A stretch of DNA of 64,000 nt, taken from positions 1 to 64,000 of the forward strand of contig CAMYJT010000012.1 of the NCBI GenBank assembly GCA_947258785.1. The letters are read 5' to 3'. Positions 42,371 to 52,526 of this stretch are shown here, in pieces. Numbering within the stretch: the first letter of the stretch is position 1; each line of letters begins with the position of its first letter. The notes below the pieces were generated by a model that did not search any database, had not been told where the DNA came from, and saw only the letters and a list, made by a program, of their open reading frames with translations. The position numbers and the translations under genes are program-made. This DNA comes from an uncultured Gammaproteobacteria bacterium (GTDB lineage Bacteria > Pseudomonadota > Gammaproteobacteria > Arenicellales > JAANXG01).

Positions 42371-43303
42371 TTGATTTATCCACAAAGTTTCGCCCGCGGC
42401 GCCTTGTTTATTCTGGGTTCAGAATTTCTGCTCGCGGTCATGAGTGCAGTCGTCAAGACGGCGGCCGACGGGCTGCCGAATGAAGTAATCGTTTTCTTTC
42501 GCAACGTTTTCGGATTGCTGGCCTTGACCCCGTTGCTGTTGCGGGCTGGGTGGGGCGGGCTGCGCACGCGGGTTTTCCACCTGCACTTGGCGCGCGGCCT
42601 GTGCGGAGTAACGGCGATGTACTGCTTTTTTTATGCCATCGGACACATCAAGCTTGCAGACGCGATGCTGTTAAAACTCACCACCCCGATTTTCATTCCC
42701 TTTGTGGCGTACTTCTGGCTGCGGGAGCGGCTTCCAAACCTGGCCCGGGCCGCCCTCCTGGTGGGTTTTGTCGGAGTCCTTCTCATCATCAAGCCCGGCT
42801 TTGACCTCGAATGGGTAATGTTGATCGCCCTGGCCGGCAGTGTGATGGCTGCGCTGGCCAAGGTGACGATTCGAAAATTGTCGATGACCGAGCCCGCCGT
42901 CCGCGTCGTGTTTTACTTCGCAGCAATCGCCGCGGTGGTCTCCGCTATTCCCATGCTGTGGGCCTGGCAGACTCCAACGGCGTCGCAGTGGGCGCTGCTG
43001 ATGGCCATCGGGCCGCTGGCAACGCTGGCGCAATTGTGTATGACCCGCGGTTATGCCTCAGCGCCCGCCGCACAGGTCGGAATCTTCACCTATTCGTCGG
43101 TGCTTTTCGGCGCGGCATTGGGGTGGCTGTTCTGGGAGGAGTGGTGGGACCTGTTCTCCGTGGGCGGCACGATGCTGATCGCTGTCGCTGGCGCGATGGC
43201 CCTGCGCAGTCAGCAAGTGGACATTCCCGACGAGGGCATCGCCTGGGAGGCCGGCGCCGTTCCCGGGCCGGGCAGACCGGCCGCCCGGAGCGATCACCTC
43301 TGA
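42371..43303 (+). CDS. EamA-family DMT-superfamily permease
   Basis: This 310-residue protein has about ten membrane helices and two EamA repeats, as in drug/metabolite transporters (LGSEFLLAVMSAVVKTAADG in the first, LIALAGSVMAALAKVTIRKL in the second). The loop with FFRNVFGLLALTPLLLRAGW is typical. The start is TTG at 42371, with GGAG four bases upstream. A hydrophilic tail of about 35 residues follows the last helix. It lies 60 bases after the EF-G gene and is convergent with the isocitrate dehydrogenase gene. Substrate unknown. Confidence 0.9.
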   Translation: MIYPQSFARGALFILGSEFLLAVMSAVVKTAADGLPNEVIVFFRNVFGLLALTPLLLRAGWGGLRTRVFHLHLARGLCGVTAMYCFFYAIGHIKLADAMLLKLTTPIFIPFVAYFWLRERLPNLARAALLVGFVGVLLIIKPGFDLEWVMLIALAGSVMAALAKVTIRKLSMTEPAVRVVFYFAAIAAVVSAIPMLWAWQTPTASQWALLMAIGPLATLAQLCMTRGYASAPAAQVGIFTYSSVLFGAALGWLFWEEWWDLFSVGGTMLIAVAGAMALRSQQVDIPDEGIAWEAGAVPGPGRPAARSDHL

Positions 43304-43340
43304 GCGGCCCGCTGGGGGCAAGCGCGGCGACCGGTCTTCG

Positions 43341-45107
43341 CTACTCCTCGAGTCCCCAGCCGAATTCTTCCACCACTTCAAACAAGTCGGTGTCGGAGAC
43401 GATGCCGACCGGCACGCTCTTAGCCTCCACCACCACCCGGCGGATGTTGTTCTGGGACAACACCATGGACACCAACTGCAGGCCGGCGTCCGCCGGCACC
43501 GTCAACAGTGGGCGGCTGGCGATCTCATCCACGGTGATGTTCGTGGTGGAGCGATTGCCGCCGACGATCTTTGTGACCACGTCCCGCTTGGTCATGATGC
43601 CCCACTCACCGCTATTGTTGGGTTCCACCATCAGACAGCTGATGTCGGTCTCGCGCATTGTGTGCATGGCGTCCGCGACTTTCGTATCCGGTGATACGCT
43701 GGTGATCGGCGACATCACGCCGCCGGCGGTGTTCGGCTGCCGGCCCGACTCTCTCATCGCCTCAAGCGGGTCGGCAATGCGGCGCGCCTCACGGGCTTTA
43801 CGTTCCGTTTCCAATGCTTCCCGGCGCTCGCGTTCGAATCTCGCAAGGTCCTCCGCCTCGCCGGTGATTTTTGCAATCAACGCGTCTGCGAAAGTGCTCG
43901 TCGAAACGGTGTGGGCACCCTCCATCTGACGTGCGAAGTCGTAGGTTACAAATTTGTCACCGATGACATTGGGGTAGGCGGCGTTGATCAGGTCGGCGGC
44001 TTCCTTCCAGCCCATGTACTCGAGCATCATGACCCCCGACAACAGTAGCGAACTGGGGTTAACCTTGTTCTGGTTGGCATACTTGGGCGCTGTACCGTGC
44101 GTCGCCTCGAACACCGCCACGTGATCGCCGATGTTCGCACCGGGTGCGATGCCGACGCCGCCGACCTCCGCCGCCACCGCGTCGGACAGATAGTCGCCGT
44201 TCAGATTCATGGTGGCGATGACATCGAATTCCGCCGGCCGCAGCTGCAACAGTTGGAAGATTATGTCGGCAATCCGGTCTTTAATGACGATTTTGTCAGC
44301 AGGAAGTTTGCCGCCGTATTCGTTGTAGAGTTGTTCCTCGGTAATCACCGAGTCGCTGAATTCCTCGGCCGCCAGCTCGTAACCCCAATTCCGGAATGCC
44401 CCCTCCGTAAACTTCATGATGTTGCCCTTGTGGACGAGGGTCACACTCTCGCGGTTATGATCCAGGGCGTATTGGATGGCCTTGCGGACGAGGCGTTTCG
44501 AGCCGAACGGACTGATCGGTTTGATGCCCAGCCCCGCATCGTCGAAGAAATTCGCGCCCATATCCTCACGCAGGAAGCGGGCCAGTTTGCGGTTTTCGTC
44601 GCTGCCGCTCTGATACTCTATGCCGGCGTACACGTCCTCGGTATTTTCGCGGAAGATGACTACGTCCACCTGCTCGGGATGCCGCAGGGGGGTTGGGACA
44701 TTATGATAGTAACGCACCGGCCGCACACAGGCGTATAAGTCGAGTTCCTGGCGCAGGGAAACATTCAGCGAGCGGAACCCGCCGCCCACCGGGGTGGTGA
44801 GCGGACCCTTGATCGCCACGACCAGGTCCTGAACCGCGCTCAGGGTTTCCGGCGGAAAATAATCCCCGTCGTACCGTCCGGCGGCCTTTTCACCCAGATA
44901 CAATTCGCACCAATGGATCTTTCGCTGGCCACCGTAGGCTTTGTCCACTGCCGCATCCCACACCCGGAGACAGGCGTTGGTGATGTCGGGACCGATGCCG
45001 TCGCCTTCGACGAAGCCCACTATTGGTTGATCCGGAACGTTGAGTTTGCCATTCAGGACAGTGATTTTTTCGCCGCTGGCTGGAATCTTGATATGTTGAT
45101 ATGACAT
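43341..45107 (-). CDS. icd: NADP-dependent isocitrate dehydrogenase with C-terminal tandem CBS domains
   Basis: The enzyme converts isocitrate to 2-oxoglutarate and CO2 in the TCA cycle. Residues 1-420 are a complete enzyme: [40 protein letters not shown] (substrate loop with the Ser matching the AceK site of E. coli), [18 protein letters not shown], and [17 protein letters not shown], where the Lys-Tyr pair favours NADP. The normal protein would end near 420. Instead a charged helix ([20 protein letters not shown]) leads to two CBS domains at about 464-515 ([20 protein letters not shown]) and 527-582 ([32 protein letters not shown]). CBS pairs bind adenine nucleotides, so allosteric control by energy charge is inferred. 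It is divergent from ggt. Confidence 0.95.
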   Translation of the reverse strand: MSYQHIKIPASGEKITVLNGKLNVPDQPIVGFVEGDGIGPDITNACLRVWDAAVDKAYGGQRKIHWCELYLGEKAAGRYDGDYFPPETLSAVQDLVVAIKGPLTTPVGGGFRSLNVSLRQELDLYACVRPVRYYHNVPTPLRHPEQVDVVIFRENTEDVYAGIEYQSGSDENRKLARFLREDMGANFFDDAGLGIKPISPFGSKRLVRKAIQYALDHNRESVTLVHKGNIMKFTEGAFRNWGYELAAEEFSDSVITEEQLYNEYGGKLPADKIVIKDRIADIIFQLLQLRPAEFDVIATMNLNGDYLSDAVAAEVGGVGIAPGANIGDHVAVFEATHGTAPKYANQNKVNPSSLLLSGVMMLEYMGWKEAADLINAAYPNVIGDKFVTYDFARQMEGAHTVSTSTFADALIAKITGEAEDLARFERERREALETERKAREARRIADPLEAMRESGRQPNTAGGVMSPITSVSPDTKVADAMHTMRETDISCLMVEPNNSGEWGIMTKRDVVTKIVGGNRSTTNITVDEIASRPLLTVPADAGLQLVSMVLSQNNIRRVVVEAKSVPVGIVSDTDLFEVVEEFGWGLEE

Positions 45108-45222
45108 GGTGGATTGTTCTAATTGATTTATGATGATGGAAGAGCTTCGAAGATTTTATTATATCGTCTCCGACGCGATTAATAACGCTCCCAGTTAGTT
45201 ATGGACTTGAACAGGTTGGGCA

Positions 45223-46785
45223 ATGGCGTCTAGCGGGGTTGTCGCCGCCGGGCATCCGCTCACGGCTGAGGCCGCCGCCGACGTGCTACGCAGTGGCGGC
45301 AACGCCTTTGACGCCGCAATCGCTGGGTTTTTCATGGCCTGTGTGGCGGAACCGGTGCTCGCGTCGCTGGGTGGCGGTGGTTTCATGGTGGCTCGCGAGG
45401 CCGCGGGCCGAATCCGGGTGTTCGACTTCTTCACCCAGACGCCGGCGGCGCGGATTCCAGTTGCTGAGCTCGATTTCCACCCCGTGACGGTGGATTTTGG
45501 CAGCGCCCAGCAGGAATTTCACATTGGGTTGGGCGCCTGCGCCGCACCGGGCTGCGTGCGTGGGGCGTTCGCGGTGCACCGGTGTCTCGGGAAAATGCCA
45601 ATGCGGGAACTGGTGCAACCGGCGGTCTGCGCCGCCCGGCGTGGGGTGCAGATCAACGCGCTGCAGGCGTATATATTCAATATAGTCGCGCCCATCTACA
45701 TGACCGAGTCCGCCAGACCGGTGTTTGCCGGGCGGCGGAACCCGGATCACATCGCCGAGGCGGGTGAGTCGTTGAGCTTTGTACACCTCGCCGACACCAT
45801 CGAGCGGCTGGCGGCCGACGGCGACGATCTGTTTTATCGAGGCGAAATTGCGGACCGCGTCGCCCGCATATGCGCCGAAGGTGGCGGGCATCTCCGGCGG
45901 TGCGATCTGGCGGCCTATCGGGTCGCCGTACGCGAACCGCTGGCCATTCGCTATCATCGGGCATCACTATTTACCAATCCGCCGCCCAGCGCCGGGGGGT
46001 TGCTGATCGCTTTCGGCCTCAGTCTGCTGCGCGAAGCTGATCTCGCGAAATTAAACACCGGCAGCTACGAGTATCTGCGCTTGCTGACCGAAGTCATGCT
46101 GCAGACCTCCGCCGCCAGAGCAGAGAGCCTGGTCGGCCCCCCTGCGGAGTGCGGCCAATCGGAGCCGATCTCGCTGCTGACTGAGTCCTACTTGGAACGA
46201 TACCGGGCCGGGGTGTTGAATCACTGGCGGGCATTCCGGGGTACTACGCACATCAGTGTGATGGACGGTGACGGGAATATCGCCACGACGACAGTCTCCA
46301 ACGGTGAGGGGTGCGGGGAGATCGTTCCAGACACCGGTGTCATGCTCAACAACATGCTTGGAGAAGAAGATGTCAATCCCGCCGGCTTTCACCGCTGGCT
46401 GCCCAATCAGCGCATGAGTTCAATGATGGCGCCGACGGTTGCGGTGTGCGACGACGGGCGGATCATCGCCACCGGTTCAGGGGGTTCGAATCGCATTCGT
46501 ACTGCGTTGCTGCAGGTTTTGATCAACTTGATCGATTTCGGTATGGATGTGGACACCGCGGTGCGCCAGCCCCGCGTACACATCGAGGAACACGTGCTGA
46601 ACATCGAGGGCGGCGCGGACCCCGCTGCCGTCGATCGGCTGACCGCGGAATTTCCCCATCACCGCCTGTTCGAGACCGTCAATCTGTTCTTCGGTGGTGC
46701 ACACACGGTGGTGCGGGAAAGCGGCGGCGCATCGTGCGGTGCAGGCGATCCCCGGCGCGGCGGTGTCTGCGTTACCCTACCTTAG
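45223..46785 (+). CDS. Gamma-glutamyltransferase family protein
   Basis: The 520-residue protein matches gamma-glutamyltranspeptidases: VVAAGHPLTAEAAADVLRSG, GNAFDAAIAGFFMACVAEPV, the catalytic start of the small subunit at GTTHISVMDGDGN with the nucleophilic Thr, MLNNMLGEEDVNPAGFHRWL, and IATGSGGSNRIRTALLQVLI. The family is autocleaved at the Thr and acts on glutathione and gamma-glutamyl peptides. No signal peptide is present, unlike the periplasmic enzyme of E. coli, so a cytoplasmic relative with a different substrate is possible. Divergent from icd, convergent with a periplasmic unknown. Confidence 0.9.
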   Translation: MASSGVVAAGHPLTAEAAADVLRSGGNAFDAAIAGFFMACVAEPVLASLGGGGFMVAREAAGRIRVFDFFTQTPAARIPVAELDFHPVTVDFGSAQQEFHIGLGACAAPGCVRGAFAVHRCLGKMPMRELVQPAVCAARRGVQINALQAYIFNIVAPIYMTESARPVFAGRRNPDHIAEAGESLSFVHLADTIERLAADGDDLFYRGEIADRVARICAEGGGHLRRCDLAAYRVAVREPLAIRYHRASLFTNPPPSAGGLLIAFGLSLLREADLAKLNTGSYEYLRLLTEVMLQTSAARAESLVGPPAECGQSEPISLLTESYLERYRAGVLNHWRAFRGTTHISVMDGDGNIATTTVSNGEGCGEIVPDTGVMLNNMLGEEDVNPAGFHRWLPNQRMSSMMAPTVAVCDDGRIIATGSGGSNRIRTALLQVLINLIDFGMDVDTAVRQPRVHIEEHVLNIEGGADPAAVDRLTAEFPHHRLFETVNLFFGGAHTVVRESGGASCGAGDPRRGGVCVTLP

Positions 46786-46796
46786 CTCCCGTCGGT

Positions 46797-47627
46797 TCAA
46801 CGATTCAATTGCGGTAGCGACGGCAACGACCGCGGGGTATAACCGTTAGGTATCGTAAACACCACACCGCCGATCCCGGCGAGTATTCCGGTGACGGTCA
46901 TGGAGGATGGCACCGGACCGGTCAGATCGCGCATTTCCACCGGTATCCCATCGACGTCCTCGAATCCGATGTTCGGCATCACGCCGCCGACGTGGCGGGA
47001 CATGTACTCGGTCTTTTCGGCCAGGGTTTTACCGAACGCCTGCAGTGCCAGCACCGTGGCGTAATCATCGGTGGGCAGGTTCAGGTCCGGGGCGTCGGCG
47101 ACGCAGAACTCCGCTACCTTCCGCCGGTCACGGAGCACTTCGATCTGTCGGCATCGAATCGCGTTGACCGTTTTTGTCCCTGCGGGCACGATCTTTTTTT
47201 CCGGCACCGGCGCTGGCGCGGTAACGGGGATGCCCATGCCGCCGAGCATGTTCCGCATGCGTTCGGCCTGACCCGGCGGCAGCTGTGCCAGATTGGTTTC
47301 AATCTGTTGCTGCACAGTCGTCATCATGCCCTGCGCGCGCGCAGCCAGATCCGTAATCTGTTGTTTGTCGAAGGTGAGTACCGTCCGGTCGCCGTGGTCG
47401 ATGACTCTCATAGACGCCGATTTCCGAATGAACAGAAGATCGTAACGGGGATCCCCGCCCGCGCTCTTGATCAATACCTTGCCGTCTTTGATGTAAGCCG
47501 CTTGCGTGGTCGATTTGTTTGGGTCGCCGTGGGTGACGGTGAACTTCAAGGTGGTAGCGGCGTGTGCTGAGGCGCCGACGGACAGTACGGTTGCTAAGGT
47601 CAAGGTCTTGATTCGATTACTGGGCAT
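46797..47627 (-). CDS. Periplasmic protein of unknown function, DUF4412-like
   Basis: The 276-residue protein has a signal peptide (IKTLTLATVLSVGASAHAAT) and a mature part with KDGKVLIKSAGG, RVIDHGDRTVLTFDKQQITD and a Met/Gln-rich helix QGMMTTVQQQIETNLAQLPP. Next comes CRQIEVLRDRRKVAEFCVAD and a C-terminal part ending YTPRSLPSL. The layout is like DUF4412 proteins, which bear a distant resemblance to lipoprotein-carrier folds. Function is unknown. ATG 47627 is preferred because GGAG lies about ten bases upstream. It is downstream of the DUF255 gene on the same strand, with 25 bases between them. Confidence 0.65.
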   Translation of the reverse strand: MPSNRIKTLTLATVLSVGASAHAATTLKFTVTHGDPNKSTTQAAYIKDGKVLIKSAGGDPRYDLLFIRKSASMRVIDHGDRTVLTFDKQQITDLAARAQGMMTTVQQQIETNLAQLPPGQAERMRNMLGGMGIPVTAPAPVPEKKIVPAGTKTVNAIRCRQIEVLRDRRKVAEFCVADAPDLNLPTDDYATVLALQAFGKTLAEKTEYMSRHVGGVMPNIGFEDVDGIPVEMRDLTGPVPSSMTVTGILAGIGGVVFTIPNGYTPRSLPSLPQLNR

Positions 47628-47652
47628 GGAAGATTGACTCCTGGCTTGTTGA

Positions 47653-49734
47653 TTAAAGGCCTGCATCGGCGGGGGCCACATGCGCCCGCAGCGCTTCCAG
47701 CGAGGTGACCGGCGGCAGGCACTGATGGCCCTTGCAGACGTAGGCGTTCAGCGGTGACGCGGCGGTGCGCTCGGCAAGTACGCCGGGCAGTGGGCCGGCG
47801 TCGCCCGGTATCGCCAATACCGTGCGGCGGGGGGTGTAGACCTGTTGGCAGATCCGCTGCGCCTCGCGAATTTCTGTATCGTCGCCACGCAGGACGACAG
47901 TCTCGGTGGAATGATGGAAATCCTCGACGGCGAGCAGTAAGGCGGCGTGGGCGGCGGGATGCTGGCGCAAGCCCGCAGACAGGGCGCTGAGTGTGCCCTC
48001 CGCGGCCTGCAGATACCGGTTTTCGCCCAACAGATGGCCCAGGCGCAGCAGCACCTGCGCCGCGATCCCGTTGCCCGACGGTGTCGCATCATCGGTGGTC
48101 GGTTTGTGACGGTGCAACAAGCTCTCGTGATCGTCCGAGGTAAAAAAATAGCCGCCGTACTCAGTGTCCTGAAAGTGTTGCAGGACCACTTCCGCCAGCG
48201 AGATGGCGAACTTGAGATCGTCATCGCGCCAGCGGGCCTGCAGCAACTCCAGCAGTGCATCGATGAGAAAGACGTAGTCATCGAGGTAGGCGTTCAGATG
48301 GGTCTTGTTGTCTTTCCCCGTGGCCAGCAGTCGCCCCTTGTGCCACAAGCGTGAACGCACGTAGTCCAGGGCAGCCTGTGCGGACTGGATGAAGTCGTCC
48401 CGGTCGAGGAATCGGCCCGCGTGGACCATACCCTTGATCATCAGGCCATTCCAGGCGGTAAGAATTTTCTCGTCCCGTCCCGGCCACACCCGCCGCCCGC
48501 GGACCTCGAGCAGCTTGTGTCTGGCCGAGGACAACAGGCCTTGGACCCGATCCGCTTCCAGGCCGGTTCGCTCGGCTACGGTTGCCGGGGGCGCGGCAAC
48601 GGTGAGGTGCCAACGCCCTTCGAAGTTGGGCTGTCCCCGAAGACCGAAATACACCTCGGCTACCGCCCATTCGTCCGTGGTCAAGACCTGTTGGAGTTCG
48701 TCGACCTCCCACACGTAAAACTTGCCCTCCTCACCCTCGGAGTCGGCGTCGAAGGATGAAAAGTAACCGCCGTCGGTCGACTGCATTTCCCGCATCACCC
48801 ATTCCCCGGTTTCCAGCGCAACCGCGCGGAACCACGGTTCCCCGCAGGCCCGCCAGGCATCGGTATACAGTGGCAGCAACTGAGCATTGTCGTAGAGCAT
48901 CTTTTCGAAATGCGGGATTGCCCACTGGTCGTCGACCGAGTACCGGGCGAACCCGCCACCGAGCTGGTCGTAGATGCCGCCCGCCGCCATCGCCTCGAGG
49001 GTGTGCCGTACCATGTCGAGTCCCCGGTGGTTTGTCTGACCGGAGTCGCGTGACCGCGCCCAGTGGCGCAGGCACACCTCCATATTGCCGGGATGGGGGA
49101 ACTTCGGGGCCGCACCGAAGCCGCCGTAGACCGGGTCATACTGTTGGCACAGCTCCTCGAAGGCCCGCTCCAGTATCCCCACGTCGGTTTGTCCCTGACC
49201 GCGCGCCCCGGCCTCGATCTGGGCGAAGGCATTGCGCACCGCGTTGCCGTGCTCTCGCAGGCGGTCCCGATGGTTTTGATAATACTCGGAGATTCGCCCG
49301 AGTACGTCGACGAAACCCGGCAGTCCCTGACGCGGTTGTTTCGGGAAATACGTACCCGCGAAAAACGGAACATGTCCGTCGGGACTGATGACGACGTTGA
49401 GAGGCCAGCCACCGGGCCGCTGGGTGAGTAACTGGTATGCCGTTTGATAAATTTTATCGAGGTCCGGTCGCTCCTCACGGTCCACCTTCACGCATACGAA
49501 CTTGTCGTTCATGTACGCGGCGACGTCTTCGTCGGCAAAAGACTCATGTTCCATGACGTGACACCAATGGCACGCGGAGTAACCGATGGACAGCAGAATG
49601 GGCTTGTCGTCCTGTTTCGCCTTCGCGATGGCTTCCAGTCCCCAGGGATACCAGCTGACCGGGTTGTGGGCGTGTTGCAGAAGATATGGGCTGGTCTCGC
49701 CGATGAGGCGGTTGGTAAATTTGGGTTGATTCAT
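47653..49734 (-). CDS. Thioredoxin-domain protein, YyaL/SPATA20 (DUF255) family
   Basis: The 693-residue protein matches the conserved YyaL family. The N-terminal thioredoxin-like domain has [20 protein letters not shown] and the CxxC motif [20 protein letters not shown], followed by [19 protein letters not shown]. The C-terminal part is an (alpha/alpha)6 barrel like N-acylglucosamine epimerases, with [20 protein letters not shown] and [20 protein letters not shown]. Function in bacteria is not settled. ATG 49734 ([11 protein letters not shown]) gives the family N-terminus; ATG 49749 adds five residues. It is divergent from lgt. Confidence 0.93.
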   Translation of the reverse strand: MNQPKFTNRLIGETSPYLLQHAHNPVSWYPWGLEAIAKAKQDDKPILLSIGYSACHWCHVMEHESFADEDVAAYMNDKFVCVKVDREERPDLDKIYQTAYQLLTQRPGGWPLNVVISPDGHVPFFAGTYFPKQPRQGLPGFVDVLGRISEYYQNHRDRLREHGNAVRNAFAQIEAGARGQGQTDVGILERAFEELCQQYDPVYGGFGAAPKFPHPGNMEVCLRHWARSRDSGQTNHRGLDMVRHTLEAMAAGGIYDQLGGGFARYSVDDQWAIPHFEKMLYDNAQLLPLYTDAWRACGEPWFRAVALETGEWVMREMQSTDGGYFSSFDADSEGEEGKFYVWEVDELQQVLTTDEWAVAEVYFGLRGQPNFEGRWHLTVAAPPATVAERTGLEADRVQGLLSSARHKLLEVRGRRVWPGRDEKILTAWNGLMIKGMVHAGRFLDRDDFIQSAQAALDYVRSRLWHKGRLLATGKDNKTHLNAYLDDYVFLIDALLELLQARWRDDDLKFAISLAEVVLQHFQDTEYGGYFFTSDDHESLLHRHKPTTDDATPSGNGIAAQVLLRLGHLLGENRYLQAAEGTLSALSAGLRQHPAAHAALLLAVEDFHHSTETVVLRGDDTEIREAQRICQQVYTPRRTVLAIPGDAGPLPGVLAERTAASPLNAYVCKGHQCLPPVTSLEALRAHVAPADAGL

Positions 49735-49880
49735 CGAGCGTGACGACATATTCCGAGTGGTCTACTCGGGCATTAGAAACAAATTCCGCACGCCCTGCAA
49801 GCGCCGTGTCGGTGCGTACCGGTTGCGGGCGTCGGTGGCCTAGTGACGGCATTGGAAAAATCTTTGATACTATTTCAGGT

Positions 49881-50690
49881 ATGATCCAGAACCCCGACAT
49901 TGACCCGATCGCGATCAGCGTCGGGCCGGTGCAGGTACATTGGTACGGGTTAATGTATCTGGTCGGATTCCTGGGCGGCTACTGGCTGGGACTATACCGC
50001 GCCGGCCGACCCGGCTCCGGCTGGTACCGTCAGGAGATCGGCGACCTGCTGTTCTTTATCGCTGTCGGCATCATCGCTGGCGGACGACTGGGCTACGTCT
50101 TGTTTTACAACATCAGCTATTACCTGTCGCACCCGCTGGAGGTCCTGTTTATCTGGACCGGCGGGATGTCCTTCCACGGCGGTTTGCTGGGCGTGTTGCT
50201 GGCGATGTGGTGGTATGGGCGCAAGACCGGGCGGGCCTTCCTCGATGTTACCGATTTCATCGCACCGCTGGTGCCCATCGGGCTGGGGGCGGGACGGGTC
50301 GGCAACTTCATCAATCAGGAACTGTGGGGGAAAGTCACCGACCTGCCTTGGGCCATGGTGTTTGCACGGACCGATCCCACCGCGCAGCCGCGGCACCCCT
50401 CGATGTTGTACGAGGCCGGCCTGGAAGGGGTCGTGCTGTTCGCGGTGCTGTGGTGGTATTCGTCGCGGCCTCGCCACCGGGGCGCCGTGTCCGGCCTGTT
50501 TCTGCTCGCATACGGGGTGTTTCGCTTTCTGGTCGAGTTCGTCCGCGTTCCCGATGCACACATCGGTTATCTCGGCTTCGGTTGGTTGACTATGGGCCAT
50601 TTGTTGACCATCCCGATGGTCGTCGCCGGACTCTGGCTGCTGGGCCGCCATCCGTTCGGTGGCCGGAGAATCACGTCCACGCCGCGCTGA
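49881..50690 (+). CDS. lgt: Prolipoprotein diacylglyceryl transferase Lgt
   Basis: Lgt attaches diacylglycerol from phosphatidylglycerol to the lipobox cysteine of prolipoproteins, the first step of lipoprotein maturation. The 269-residue membrane protein has VHWYGLMYLVGFLGGYWLGL, GGRLGYVLFYNISYYLSHPL, WTGGMSFHGGLLGVLLAMWW, and the signature GLGAGRVGNFINQELWGKVT with the conserved Arg and Asn. HPSMLYEAGLEG and a late Arg in FLVEFVRVPDAHIG complete it. ATG 49881 is chosen by homology although the frame is open to 49740. Confidence 0.96.
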   Translation: MIQNPDIDPIAISVGPVQVHWYGLMYLVGFLGGYWLGLYRAGRPGSGWYRQEIGDLLFFIAVGIIAGGRLGYVLFYNISYYLSHPLEVLFIWTGGMSFHGGLLGVLLAMWWYGRKTGRAFLDVTDFIAPLVPIGLGAGRVGNFINQELWGKVTDLPWAMVFARTDPTAQPRHPSMLYEAGLEGVVLFAVLWWYSSRPRHRGAVSGLFLLAYGVFRFLVEFVRVPDAHIGYLGFGWLTMGHLLTIPMVVAGLWLLGRHPFGGRRITSTPR

Positions 50691-50818
50691 CCCGCTTCAC
50701 GCCCGCATCGCCCTTCGACGAAAACCGTTCCTTTTGCTAATCTTCAAGGTACAACCGCTGGTGGCCAATGCGGCCCGTGGCTGCGGCGCGGTGAACGCGA
50801 CAACAATGAGGGTAAGCG

Positions 50819-51034
50819 ATGATAGTTGAAACCACCGACCCGATTACTGGGAATGACGTGACAGACCTTGAGAATGCACCCTTTATCATCGACGGTGACC
50901 TTAAGATTTACTTTGAATCTGAACAGAGTAAGGCCGAGTTTCTGGGCATTGAGGTCGAAAATCCGGCCAATGACCTGCCCTCGGGCCTCGACAACCCCGC
51001 GCCCATGGGGCCCGGGGATTTTAAGCGCTCGTGA
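50819..51034 (+). CDS. Small acidic protein of unknown function
   Basis: This 71-residue acidic protein has no motif I recognise. Its sequence is ordered and non-repetitive (FIIDGDLKIYFESEQSKAEF, LGIEVENPANDLPSGLDNPA) with no cysteines, signal peptide or membrane segment. A run of G-rich sequence (GAGGGTAAG) precedes the ATG at a reasonable distance. It overlaps the possible GTG start of the next gene by four bases. Its position before aprBA may be meaningful or chance. Confidence 0.6.
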   Translation: MIVETTDPITGNDVTDLENAPFIIDGDLKIYFESEQSKAEFLGIEVENPANDLPSGLDNPAPMGPGDFKRS

Positions 51035-51093
51035 GCTTGGCTTCGGCAATGCCGCCCGGGTGGACGGTGATCGCGTATAACGCTGTTTCCAAG

Positions 51094-51726
51094 ATGCGGC
51101 GATTGGCATGGTCAACCATTGTGGTGGTGGCGGTCGGCGTCTCGATGGCACAGCACGGGCAGGTTTTCGCGCAGGCGACCATAAAAAAATGTCAGGATGC
51201 CAGTGGCAAGTGGCATTACGGGGACATCGCCGCCGAGGAATGTGCCCGCTCGCGCATCACGGAGATGGATCAACGGGGGCTCAAGGTGAGGGAACACGAC
51301 GTGCCTCCCACCCGGGAGGAGGTCGAGGCCAGGGACGCCGCTGAGGCCAGACGCCAGGCCGCCGAGCGGTTGGCGGAGGAACGCCGACAGTTCGAGAACC
51401 GGTTGCTGGCCACTTACGACAGCGAGCAGAGCATTATCCAGGCCCGTGACCAGCGCGTGGCCGCCATCGACAAGGCCATCAAGGAAAACGAGGAATACAT
51501 GGCAAAGCTGGATCAGGAGCTCCGAGTCCTCGAAAAACGAGCCAAGCGGAAGCCGCGTGACGAGCGGGTGCAGCGGCAAATCGATCTCCTCAATACACGG
51601 ATCGCGGAGTACGAACGCAGCATCGAGGACCGCTTGCGTGACCGCGATCAGGTGATCGCCCGCTACGACAAGGATCTCGCCCAGTATCGGGATATTCGCC
51701 AGCGCCGCGGGACGGTCAAGCAATGA
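51094..51726 (+). CDS. DUF4124-like periplasmic coiled-coil protein
   Basis: The 210-residue product has a signal peptide (RRLAWSTIVVVAVGVSMAQH, cleavage near VFAQA) followed by a short DUF4124-like module (ATIKKCQDASGKWHYGDIAA, with a second Cys in EECARS). The rest is a long charged coiled coil (EARRQAAERLAEERRQFENR to RDRDQVIARYDKDLAQYRDI). DUF4124 domains occur in secreted gammaproteobacterial proteins of unknown role. ATG 51094 is preferred for the signal peptide; GTG 51031 would overlap the preceding small gene as GTGA. Confidence 0.8.
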   Translation: MRRLAWSTIVVVAVGVSMAQHGQVFAQATIKKCQDASGKWHYGDIAAEECARSRITEMDQRGLKVREHDVPPTREEVEARDAAEARRQAAERLAEERRQFENRLLATYDSEQSIIQARDQRVAAIDKAIKENEEYMAKLDQELRVLEKRAKRKPRDERVQRQIDLLNTRIAEYERSIEDRLRDRDQVIARYDKDLAQYRDIRQRRGTVKQ

Positions 51727-51963
51727 GGTCGTCAGCGGCGAGCTATTCCCGTACATTTTGTGCGCGAATAAAGGATACTTATACCTGATTCGGCAAAAAT
51801 AATTAGTTTTACGGCCCTGAAGTTATTACCCTTCTCAGTCCCTTGAACTTCGGGGCTTGAGGCAGTGGGCACGCAGAGGGTCACCCCTGGGTACGCCGCA
51901 GTCGCCTGTTACCATCCCTTACCGTACGTAAGATGCCAGTGAACCGTTTGACGGAGAGCGATA

Positions 51964-52428
51964 ATGCCTACTTTTGTAAGAACCGATAAATGCGACGGCT
52001 GCAAAGGTCAAGACAAGACCGCGTGCATGTACATCTGCCCGCATGATCTAATGCGTCTGGACAAAGACGGATCGGAGACCGGCCATGCCATGAAGGCCTA
52101 CAATCAAGAGCCGGAACAATGTTGGGAGTGCTACAGTTGTGTGAAGATTTGTCCGCAGCAGGCCATCGAGTGCCGCCACTACGCGGACGTCGTCCCCCTG
52201 GGTGCCTCCGTTCAGCCGCTGCGCGGGTCAGAATCGATCATGTGGACGATCAAGTTCCGCAACGGCAACGTGAAACGATTCAAATTTCCCATCCGCACCA
52301 CCGCAGAAGGTTCCGTCGAACCCTACGGCAACAAACCCGACGCGAATCTCGATGAGCTCACGGACCACTCAAATTTGTTTACCAAGGGGACACATTCCTG
52401 CGATATGAGCCAGTTCTCTGCCAATTAG
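51964..52428 (+). CDS. aprB: Adenylylsulfate reductase beta subunit
   Basis: AprB is the electron-transferring subunit of APS reductase. The 154-residue protein binds two 4Fe-4S clusters: CDGCKGQDKTACMYICPHD near the N-terminus and CWECYSCVKICPQQAIECRH near residue 52. The C-terminal half (MWTIKFRNGNVKRFKFPIRT) wraps around AprA. In sulfur oxidisers the enzyme runs in reverse, turning sulfite plus AMP into APS. A good ribosome site (GGAGAG) precedes the ATG. It is first of the aprBA pair. The 237-base leader upstream has no gene. Confidence 0.98.
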   Translation: MPTFVRTDKCDGCKGQDKTACMYICPHDLMRLDKDGSETGHAMKAYNQEPEQCWECYSCVKICPQQAIECRHYADVVPLGASVQPLRGSESIMWTIKFRNGNVKRFKFPIRTTAEGSVEPYGNKPDANLDELTDHSNLFTKGTHSCDMSQFSAN

Positions 52429-52526
52429 CGGGCGGCGCTCAATCGACTCCGAGACCCTCTCACGTAAAACGCTCTGGTTTAGCGGCGTGAGAGCGGTTCA
52501 ATAGCAACAAGATCGAGGAAGTAGTC

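Noticed and set aside
41015..42385. 456-residue open frame opposite the EF-G-like gene
   Set aside because: Mirror frame of a well-conserved gene; no motif of its own.
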